6,675 bases of DNA from Victivallales bacterium (GTDB lineage: Bacteria > Verrucomicrobiota > Lentisphaeria > Victivallales > Victivallaceae). The stretch is from NCBI GenBank assembly GCA_030634125.1, contig DAOWBJ010000098.1, positions 1-6,675 on the forward strand, given 5' to 3'. Under the pieces are notes generated by a model. It did no database searches and was not told the DNA's origin. It was given only the letters and a program-made list of their open reading frames with translations. Of the stretch, positions 1 through 4,850 are shown piece after piece (the stretch's first letter is position 1; each line of letters opens with the position of its first letter). The translations under genes and the position numbers were made by a program.

Positions 1-80
1 AAAGTTTATCATGCCTCAATGTACATAAAAGAAAAATGCAAATTAATGGGATTAGTGTATACAAATAAAATCATTATATC

Positions 81-108
81 TTCTTTATGATAAGTTTCTT
101 ATAAAGAA
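81..108. repeat. AT-rich inverted repeat / stem-loop
   Basis: TTCTTTAT at 81-88 is the exact inverse of ATAAAGAA at 101-108. The pairing can continue inward (AAG against CTT) if three bases bulge, leaving a TTT loop. It could mark the end of a transcript entering from the left, but neither side has a clear U tract and the stem is almost all A-T. Function unknown. Confidence 0.4.
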
Positions 109-166
109 ATAATCGGCTTCCCCTAGTAAACTCACGCTAGACCCATAAGACATTCTCCTCTATTTG

Positions 167-200
167 TGTTAAAGTATTATTGTTAAAGTATTATTGTTAT
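167..200. repeat. Tandem repeat, 14-bp unit, about 2.4 copies
   Basis: The unit TGTTAAAGTATTAT occurs at 167-180 and again without change at 181-194, followed by a partial third copy TGTTAT (195-200). Exact identity suggests a recent slippage duplication. The partial copy overlaps the -35-like TTGTTA of a possible promoter, so copy number could move or alter that promoter. Confidence 0.85.
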
Positions 201-222
201 GCTTTATTTCAAGCATTATACA
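194..222 (+). promoter_or_regulatory. Possible sigma70-type promoter
   Basis: TTGTTA (194-199) and TATACA (217-222) are separated by 17 nt, and each matches the consensus at four of six positions. The overlapping hexamer TACAAT (219-224) is an alternative -10. Transcription would start near 229-231 and read into the folded element at 283-365. In AT-rich DNA such matches are common, so this is weak evidence. Confidence 0.25.
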
Positions 223-235
223 ATTAGTTCGCGGC

Positions 236-262
236 AAAAAAAAGAAATCTCACATGAGATTT
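236..262 (-). terminator. Intrinsic-terminator-like hairpin, minus strand
   Basis: Read on the - strand, AAATCTC (262-256) and GAGATTT (251-245) form a perfect 7-bp stem with a 4-nt loop. One C follows, then eight consecutive T residues (243-236). Hairpin plus U8 is the intrinsic-terminator pattern, although this stem is mostly A-T and so only moderately stable. No - strand protein gene lies just upstream of it. It would end either an antisense transcript or a small RNA covering 283-365. On the + strand no T tract follows the hairpin. Confidence 0.4.
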
Positions 263-282
263 AGAAAAATATAGAATGATGT

Positions 283-365
283 AGCCGTGGTTTATTGCGG
301 CTCGACAGAGTCTCGCCCTCCAAGTAAAACTGATAGCTATGGAGGGCGAAAGTCCTCTTGAGCCG
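283..365. ncRNA. Candidate structured RNA element, strand unresolved
   Basis: A GC-rich island in AT-rich DNA folds into nested pairings. The inner stem is TCGCCCTCC (313-321) with GGAGGGCGA (341-349), nine perfect pairs around a 19-nt loop that holds the palindrome ATAGCTAT (333-340). AGAG (307-310) can pair with CTCT (355-358). The outer stem CGGCTC (298-303) pairs with GAGCCG (360-365). The same CGGCT (298-302) can instead pair with AGCCG (283-287), so two exclusive folds exist. A terminator-like hairpin with U8 lies beyond 283 on the - strand, favouring a - strand RNA ending near 236. A weak promoter at 194-222 would give a + strand RNA. I recognise no known RNA family: no tRNA, T-box, SRP or RNase P core was seen. 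Confidence 0.35.
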
Positions 366-417
366 AATACGAGAAACACTTGCCTTTTCACTTTTTTTAC
401 TTTTTAAGTAGAGTTTT

Positions 418-445
418 TTGAAATTTACTGTATATTAGATATAAT
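418..445 (+). promoter_or_regulatory. Probable leuA promoter (sigma70 type)
   Basis: TTGAAA (418-423) matches the -35 consensus at five of six positions, and TATAAT (440-445) is a perfect -10, with a 16-nt spacer. Transcription should start at about 451-453, giving a leuA leader of about 175 nt. It is the best promoter match in the window and lies just upstream of the leader ORF. Confidence 0.7.
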
Positions 446-478
446 CACTTAAATAAATGACGATTGGATTGATGGAAA

Positions 479-562
479 ATGAACACTGTTAATAGAAATA
501 TTTATGGAGGGAAAACTCTGCGCCGGATCCGACCGCAGGGGGCTTTAGTGTTGTTTCTGTAG
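479..562 (+). CDS. Candidate leucine leader peptide upstream of leuA
   Basis: This 27-codon ORF (ATG at 479, TAG at 560) lies between the predicted leuA promoter and leuA, with its start about 27 nt into the transcript. The product begins MNTVNRNIYGGK, has a basic middle (LRRIRPQG) and ends ALVLFL. Three of its last five codons are leucine (TTA 545, TTG 551, CTG 557), with a further Leu at 518. The ribosome site is only fair: GGA at 466-468 or 474-476. A better site, GGAGGG at 507-512, lies 6 nt before the CTG at 518, so a shorter peptide with a CTG start is possible and would have the same leucine-rich end. Position, size and codon content suggest a leuL-like control peptide, not a working protein. 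The function is inferred. Confidence 0.5.
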   Translation: MNTVNRNIYGGKTLRRIRPQGALVLFL

Positions 563-589
563 GTCGTCTATTCTTCTTTTTTCTTTCTT
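516..589 (+). promoter_or_regulatory. Candidate transcription attenuator of leuA
   Basis: Two stems compete. Stem A pairs CTCTGCG (516-522) with CGCAGGG (534-540), including one G-U pair. Stem B pairs CGACCGCAG (530-538) with CTGTAGGTCG (557-566): nine pairs including one G-U, with A561 bulged. Both need bases 534-538, so they cannot coexist. Stem B leads into a U/C-rich tract (567-589) containing six T in a row (577-582), as in a terminator. The leader ORF's Leu codons at 545 and 551 lie in the loop of stem B, and the one at 557 lies in its 3' arm. A ribosome stalled there for lack of Leu-tRNA would block stem B and allow read-through into leuA. The U tract is interrupted by C residues, so terminator strength is uncertain. 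Confidence 0.45.
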
Positions 590-627
590 AAATATAACAG
601 TTTTTCTCGTTTGTGGAGTAAAATATA

Positions 628-2310
628 ATGAAATATCCAAAATATGTATACCCAGAATCAATAGGGATTAAAAACCGGCAGTGGCCGGATCGTAAAATAA
701 ATAAAGCACCAATATGGGCATCGGTTGACCTGCGTGACGGCAATCAGGCTTTGCCTGTCCCGATGAACCCCGAAACAAAACTTGAGTATTTTAAAATGCT
801 CATAAAAATAGGCTTTAAGGAAATTGAAGTTGGATTTCCATCGGCATCACAGGATGATTTTGACTTTATCCGCACCTTGATTGAGGATAATCATATTCCT
901 GACGATGTGCGTATCGCGGTTTTGACGCAAGCCCGCGGGCATTTGATTACCCGTACCGTTGAATCCCTCAAGGGAGCCGGGCGAGCCTTGCTGCATTGTT
1001 ATGTGCCGACCTCGGATTTGCACGGACGCTTTGTCTTCGGACGTAATCGCGAAGAAGTCAAGCAAATGGCAATTGACGGTACCCGCATGATAAAAGATGC
1101 CGTAAGCGATGCTGGAATGGAAGGCATTGTCGCCTATGAGTTTTCTCCTGAAGAATTCACTGATACCGATATTGATTTTGCGATTGAGGTTTGCAAAGTG
1201 GTCAAGGAAACCTGGGGTGCGTGCAATAAAAATGATTTCATTTTGAACCTGCCCGCGACGGTTGAACGCCGCCCGCCTTATCAATACGCGGATATGATTG
1301 AGTATTTTTGTAATAATTATCCTTATATCGACGAAAGCACGATCAGTATTCATGCTCACAACGACCAGGGCTGCGCAGTGGCCGCCAGCGAAATGGCATT
1401 GCTTGCCGGAGCGGATCGGGCTGAAGGTACAATTTTTGGACATGGCGAACGCACAGGCAATCTGGATATTTCTATTCTCTCGCTGAATTTCTTTTCGCGT
1501 GGAATAGACATCGGGTTGGATTTTTCAAATATGCCGGAAATCGTCAAATGTGTTGAAAACGCCTCCGGGCTGGATGTTCATGTCAGACATCCTTATGCCG
1601 GACAACTGGTATTTACCGCATTCTCCGGTTCGCATCAGGACGCGATACGCAAAGGTATAGACACTAGAGACAAAAGCTCTGAATACTTCAAGCAGGGCTG
1701 GAAAGTGCCTTATCTGCATATTGATCCAGCTGATGTCGGCAGGGCTTACGAAAAACTTATCCGTATCAACAGTCAATCAGGAAAAGGCGGTATCGCTTTT
1801 GTGCTTGAAAAGGAATTCGGTATCTACGCGCCTAAACAGATGCATCCCGAAATCGGTGCGGAAGTCCAGCACTATCTGGATGAAAAAGGCGGCGAGATAA
1901 ACTCTGCGGAATTGCTTGAAGTGTTTGAAAAAAGTTTTGTCAACATCAAAGGCAAGTATGTAATGACTAAGTTTTCACGGAAAATCCGTAACGACGATTC
2001 TATTGAAATAGCAACAAACGTAGCAATTGACGGAAAAACAGTAAGCTTGGAAGCTTATGGAAATGGACCTCTTTCAGCACTTACTCATGCCTTGCAGCAT
2101 TGCGCGGAGCTTCCTGATTTCAAACTGGAGGATTTTTCTGAAAGAACCATGGGTAACGATGCTGATGCCAAGGCGATTGCTTTTGTGGGAATCCGTCCAA
2201 AGGGTTCAAAACATTTGGTTTACGGAGCAGGTGTGCATTCGAATATTGACCGGGCGGCGACTGCCGCCTTGTTTAGCGCGCTGAATCGGCTTGCGGCTAA
2301 AAAAGGATAA
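628..2310 (+). CDS. leuA: 2-isopropylmalate synthase, long form
   Basis: It catalyses the first committed step of leucine synthesis: acetyl-CoA plus 2-oxoisovalerate gives 2-isopropylmalate, in the cytosol. The catalytic TIM barrel occupies roughly residues 28-320. It carries the DLRDGNQ motif (34-40, with metal-binding Asp37), the metal histidines 242 and 244 in IHAHND, and GHGERTGNLD (271-280). SGSHQDAIRKG (333-343) follows in the linker region. The C-terminal part, from about 440, is the LeuA regulatory domain, with YGNGPLSAL (477-485) and a glycine-rich end VYGAGVHSN. In the family this domain binds leucine for feedback inhibition. The 560 residues fit the long (actinobacterial-type) LeuA class, which also occurs outside Actinobacteria. 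An in-frame TAA at 619-621 and GGAG at 615-618, 9 nt before the ATG, fix the start. The gene appears intact. The leader suggests leucine attenuation. Confidence 0.97.
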   Translation: MKYPKYVYPESIGIKNRQWPDRKINKAPIWASVDLRDGNQALPVPMNPETKLEYFKMLIKIGFKEIEVGFPSASQDDFDFIRTLIEDNHIPDDVRIAVLTQARGHLITRTVESLKGAGRALLHCYVPTSDLHGRFVFGRNREEVKQMAIDGTRMIKDAVSDAGMEGIVAYEFSPEEFTDTDIDFAIEVCKVVKETWGACNKNDFILNLPATVERRPPYQYADMIEYFCNNYPYIDESTISIHAHNDQGCAVAASEMALLAGADRAEGTIFGHGERTGNLDISILSLNFFSRGIDIGLDFSNMPEIVKCVENASGLDVHVRHPYAGQLVFTAFSGSHQDAIRKGIDTRDKSSEYFKQGWKVPYLHIDPADVGRAYEKLIRINSQSGKGGIAFVLEKEFGIYAPKQMHPEIGAEVQHYLDEKGGEINSAELLEVFEKSFVNIKGKYVMTKFSRKIRNDDSIEIATNVAIDGKTVSLEAYGNGPLSALTHALQHCAELPDFKLEDFSERTMGNDADAKAIAFVGIRPKGSKHLVYGAGVHSNIDRAATAALFSALNRLAAKKG

Positions 2311-2318
2311 TAAAGTTG

Positions 2319-3338
2319 ATGAAAAAATATGTTACTGTCATTGTGATTTTAATTATTGTAATTTTAGCGCATATTTTCTTTATCAGCCCCCTGATTTCCT
2401 CCAAGCCGGAAGAAGGGGCTCAAACAATAATGAAGCCGGTTGAGCCGGTTCGCGAGACTTACAGAACTGCATCTGAAAATCCCAACTTCGGTAAATTTTT
2501 TGATTACCGCAAAGCGGTTTGGGGCAACAAGCTGTCAGTTAAGGGCAGCAAACAGGCGCATAGCGGTATTCTGGTTGATCTGGATACGCATAAAGTTTTG
2601 TGGGCGAAAAACCCGCGAGCCGGCGTTGCGATTGCCTCAATGACCAAAATGATGACTCTTTTGCTGGCTTTTGAAGCTCTGGATAAACGTTCTGACCTTG
2701 ATTTGGATACTCCGATAAAAGTGAGTCCGGGCGCCGCCGGCATGGGCGGTTCTCAAGTGTATTTGGATGTAAAAGAAACTCATCCTTTTGGCGAACTGCT
2801 TAAAACCATGGCAATTAAAAGTGCCAATGATTCCGCTTATCTGGTAGCGGAATATCTCGGCGGCAACAGCATGGCTCATTTTATCACCGCGATGAATAAA
2901 CGTGCTTATAAACTGCGGATGCCGAACACTAATTTCGTTAATGTGCATGGTTTAACAAGCGACGACAAAACAAATTCCACCAGCAGCCCGGAAGGACTGG
3001 CGATTCTGGCGGAACACTTATTGCAATATCCCTTACTGATAAAATGGACCTCGACTAAACATGCGTATTTCCGCCCTGAAGGCTCAAAGAGTTGTCAGTT
3101 TCTTACTAATACAAACAGCTCATTACTGAAATGTCCGGGAATTGACGGGATAAAAACAGGCTATACCAAAGCCGCTGGATATTGCGTAACCGCAAGCTGC
3201 CTGCGCGGCGGCAAAAGGCTGGTCGCGGTCGTAACCGGCTTCAAATACGGCAAAAACAGAAGAGCTTTTGTGGACAAACTTTTTGACTGGGGTTACAAGC
3301 AGGCACTTGAGATTGAAAATCTAGCGAAAAAGAAATAA
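2319..3338 (+). CDS. D-alanyl-D-alanine carboxypeptidase, peptidase S11 family
   Basis: This penicillin-binding-protein-type serine peptidase removes the terminal D-Ala from peptidoglycan stem peptides in the periplasm or on the outer face of the membrane. Numbering from ATG 2319 (339 aa), residues 4-23 form one hydrophobic segment (signal or anchor), followed by a Pro/Glu-rich linker. The S11 domain covers about 70-310, with all three motifs: SMTK (Ser107 nucleophile, Lys110), SAN (168-170) and KTG (279-281). It ends with a lysine-rich tail and lacks the extra C-terminal beta domain and amphipathic anchor of PBP5, so it is a short DacF-like form. TTG at 2316 directly precedes the ATG; AAGGA (2303-2307) lies 8 nt from the TTG and 11 nt from the ATG, so either may be used. 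It begins 5-8 nt after the leuA stop, so cotranscription is very likely. An endopeptidase role cannot be excluded. Confidence 0.92.
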   Translation: MKKYVTVIVILIIVILAHIFFISPLISSKPEEGAQTIMKPVEPVRETYRTASENPNFGKFFDYRKAVWGNKLSVKGSKQAHSGILVDLDTHKVLWAKNPRAGVAIASMTKMMTLLLAFEALDKRSDLDLDTPIKVSPGAAGMGGSQVYLDVKETHPFGELLKTMAIKSANDSAYLVAEYLGGNSMAHFITAMNKRAYKLRMPNTNFVNVHGLTSDDKTNSTSSPEGLAILAEHLLQYPLLIKWTSTKHAYFRPEGSKSCQFLTNTNSSLLKCPGIDGIKTGYTKAAGYCVTASCLRGGKRLVAVVTGFKYGKNRRAFVDKLFDWGYKQALEIENLAKKK

Positions 3339-3360
3339 GCATTCCATAACTTCTGGGAAT

Positions 3361-3384
3361 TACTTATTTGCCGGCAACTAAGTA
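3361..3384. repeat. 24-bp near-perfect palindrome
   Basis: TACTTA at the left end (3361-3366) and TAAGTA at the right end (3379-3384) flank the perfect inner palindrome TTGCCGGCAA (3368-3377). Only the pair T3367/C3378 breaks the symmetry. It begins 23 nt after the carboxypeptidase stop. With no spacer at the centre, it looks more like a dimeric protein-binding site or cruciform-prone sequence than a terminator. As RNA it would still form a hairpin with a CCGG loop. Confidence 0.75.
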
Positions 3385-3452
3385 GAGTGCAGCCTTGCAC
3401 CGCGACCTTTGCGCTCGACAAAGTCAATAACTTTAGTCAATCAGAAGTCTCT

Positions 3453-3478
3453 GTCACGGAGCAAGCTGCTCCTGTGAC
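3453..3478. repeat. GC-rich stem-loop in the convergent intergenic region
   Basis: GTCAC (3453-3457) pairs with GTGAC (3474-3478) and GGAGCA (3458-3463) with TGCTCC (3467-3472). This gives 11 pairs with T3473 bulged and a 3-nt AGC loop. It is the most stable stem between the two convergent genes, so it may stop or protect either transcript end, but no U run follows on either strand. Confidence 0.55.
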
Positions 3479-3596
3479 TACACAAAGTCAAAGCGTCTTG
3501 TTCTTTGCCGGATGCTGTTTTCAGCGGAGAATCGATCACTCCCGAATCATCCGTAAAGCTATATGTTTTTTTAGCTTCACGTTCCCTGAAAAGCCG

Positions 3597-3618
3597 GAAA
3601 AATTCTTTTTCATTTTTT
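3597..3618 (+). terminator. Weak terminator-like hairpin for the leuA transcript
   Basis: GAAAAA (3597-3602) pairs with TTTTTC (3606-3611) around a 3-nt TTC loop, followed by A and six T (3613-3618). The form is right for a + strand intrinsic terminator, but only one of the six pairs is G-C. It overlaps the pcnB stop codon on the other strand. It is the only hairpin with a T run I found downstream of the carboxypeptidase gene. Confidence 0.25.
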
Positions 3619-4848
3619 ATGCTGCGGTTTGCGTCTTCTCGAACGTTTCTGATTACTGCGGCTGTGTCGTCTGCTTGCCGGCATTGGCCTGGGCCATGTC
3701 GAAACCATGCTGTCATCCTGCCATAGGACGGCATTCTGCAGCATCAATACTTCCCGCGCGTGTCCGTAGCCCTGAGAATGCAAAAGCTTACTGCGTGTTT
3801 TATCGGGGTTAAAGAAATCCGGTTGAAAGCTCAGAATGCTTTGAGCAGAAAGAGCCAGACGTTTAATCATGTTATGCGGCTGGAAAACGTCTTTTATAAT
3901 GCGGCGGATATTCGCGGCTGTATGATAATCTTTTGTCCAGAGTTTGCCATGCCGCCCTAAGCCTATTTCGGCTTCGACAAACGGAAGAGCTATAACCGCC
4001 ATGGCAAGAGAAATACTGTTGCGGTATCTTCCCTGCAGAACATGACTGTTGCGTTCCGCCAGAAGCTGCATGGCATAAGTTCTAGCGGGAGAATTCCAGT
4101 TTGCCTCCAGATAAGGCAGGCAATACTGCAAAAAACCATAATCATGAAAGGCGGTAAAAATGCCGTCGCAATAAGCATTTTTAAGGATTTTTTCCATTTC
4201 CAGCGAAAGTCTTGAAGGCGCGGCATGAAGGATTAAATCTCCATGAGCTCGAACAGCGACTTCGGTCTTCGCGTCAAAGGTAAAATCATATTGACCAACC
4301 AGCTTCAAAGCACGCAATATTCGGACCGGGTCTTCTTCGAAGCGCAGTTCCGCTTCGCCGATAGCGCGAACAACCCCGGCGTGCATATCATCAATTCCGC
4401 AGCCGGTATAATCAATCAGGTCGTCATGTACCGGATCATAAAATAAAGCGTTCACGGTAAAATCCCGCCGCCAGGCATCTTCTTCGGCGGTTCCGAATTC
4501 ATTATCCCGGAAAATCATATTTTCGGGAACGGGCTGCTGCCGCGTTTTACCGGCAATTTGTCCGGTGTCATCCGGGTTGCGGCGAAAAGTGCTGATTTCA
4601 ATAATATCTTTACCGCAGCGAACATGAACCAGACGGAAACGTTTACCGATGATTCTGGCTTGCCGCCGTCCAAAAACCGCACGAATTTCCTCAGGGGTTG
4701 CCGAAGTGGAAATATCATAATCTTTGGGTTCGCGTCCAAGCATTAAATCGCGAATAGCACCGCCCACGATATAGGCAGTAAAGCCGCCGTCCTGTAATTT
4801 TTTTACAATCTCATGTATAGGTTTTGCAACAACTAAATTATCACGCAT
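3610..4848 (-). CDS. pcnB: Poly(A) polymerase I (PcnB)
   Basis: It adds 3' poly(A) tails to RNA, which promotes exonuclease decay, in the cytosol. The N-terminal nucleotidyltransferase head (about 10-150) has VGGAIRDLMLG (28-38), the metal-binding pair in DYD (Asp43, Asp45) and IIEISTFRR (82-90, with Glu84). RRDFTVNALFYDP (127-139) and the RNA-binding signature EEDPVRILRALKL (171-183) follow. The segment IIGKRFRLVHV resembles PcnB more than CCA-adding enzymes. Residues 393-412 form a basic arginine-rich tail, as known for PcnB. The ATG lies 2 nt after the nadB stop. Its GGAAG ribosome site (4857-4861) is inside nadB, 8 nt before the start, so the two genes form an operon. The tail uses AGG, AGA and CGA codons densely, and the +1 frame stays open beyond the stop, so a frameshift near 3691 is possible. 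CCA-adding activity cannot be ruled out from sequence. Confidence 0.9.
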   Translation of the reverse strand: MRDNLVVAKPIHEIVKKLQDGGFTAYIVGGAIRDLMLGREPKDYDISTSATPEEIRAVFGRRQARIIGKRFRLVHVRCGKDIIEISTFRRNPDDTGQIAGKTRQQPVPENMIFRDNEFGTAEEDAWRRDFTVNALFYDPVHDDLIDYTGCGIDDMHAGVVRAIGEAELRFEEDPVRILRALKLVGQYDFTFDAKTEVAVRAHGDLILHAAPSRLSLEMEKILKNAYCDGIFTAFHDYGFLQYCLPYLEANWNSPARTYAMQLLAERNSHVLQGRYRNSISLAMAVIALPFVEAEIGLGRHGKLWTKDYHTAANIRRIIKDVFQPHNMIKRLALSAQSILSFQPDFFNPDKTRSKLLHSQGYGHAREVLMLQNAVLWQDDSMVSTWPRPMPASRRHSRSNQKRSRRRKPQHKK

Positions 4849-4850
4849 AA

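Larger units (their letters stand above)
1..417. other. AT-rich region with no recognisable protein gene
   Basis: I find no convincing coding sequence here on either strand. What it holds is an AT-rich stem-loop (81-108), a 14-bp tandem repeat (167-200), a possible + strand promoter (194-222), a small hairpin (199-216), a - strand terminator-like hairpin (236-262) and a GC-rich folded element (283-365). Positions 1-90 are open in the first + frame and end at a TGA (88-90). This could be the last 29 codons of a gene outside the window, but the stretch is too short and AT-rich to call. Confidence 0.6.
3339..3609. other. Convergent intergenic region with clustered inverted repeats
   Basis: The carboxypeptidase gene and pcnB end towards each other across 271 bp. 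Five inverted repeats crowd its left half: ATTCC/GGAAT (3341-3345, 3356-3360), a near-perfect palindrome (3361-3384), GTGCA/TGCAC (3387-3391, 3396-3400), GACAAAGT/ACTTTAGTC with a bulged A (3417-3438) and a GC-rich stem (3453-3478). The 10-bp sequence ACAAAGTCAA occurs directly at 3418-3427 and 3482-3491. None of these stems has a good U tract on either strand. A - strand frame stays open across 3441-3609, but it has no start codon of its own past pcnB. Confidence 0.7.

Noticed and set aside
1..90. 29 open codons on the + strand ending at TGA 88-90, possibly the end of an upstream gene
   Set aside because: Short, AT-rich and without a recognisable motif; an open frame of this length is expected by chance at a window edge.
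85..153. 22-codon ORF on the minus strand (ATG 153) just after a GAGGAG sequence
   Set aside because: The GAGGAG is one base from the ATG, too close to serve as its ribosome site, and there is no other support.
298..365. Resemblance to a hammerhead ribozyme core (CUGAU and CGAAA present)
   Set aside because: The CUGANGA core is not satisfied (CUGAUAG), and the stems do not place the cleavage site correctly.
340..390. GAAAGTCC and GAGCCG segments resembling RNase P RNA or group II intron domain V
   Set aside because: Only short matches. The other conserved RNase P regions and the second half of domain V (TACGGTTC-like) are absent.
457..492. 11-codon ORF starting at ATG 457 in the leuA leader
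   Set aside because: It would start about 5 nt from the predicted transcription start with no ribosome site, and it has only one Leu codon.
520..545. T-box-like ACCGC sequence upstream of leuA
   Set aside because: The T-box core (a UGGNACCGCG-type sequence with specifier loop) is not present; the leader-peptide model fits better.
504..548. 14-codon ORF starting at ATG 504 in the leuA leader
   Set aside because: No ribosome site upstream; it overlaps the better 479-562 ORF in another frame and lacks a cluster of Leu codons.
847..1443. 198-codon minus-strand ORF inside leuA
   Set aside because: It is antisense to the conserved catalytic region of leuA and its product shows no family motif; a shadow frame.
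3387..3812. 141-codon + strand ORF starting at GTG 3387
   Set aside because: It runs antisense through the end of pcnB, has Cys/Phe-rich composition typical of a shadow frame, and no ribosome site was seen.
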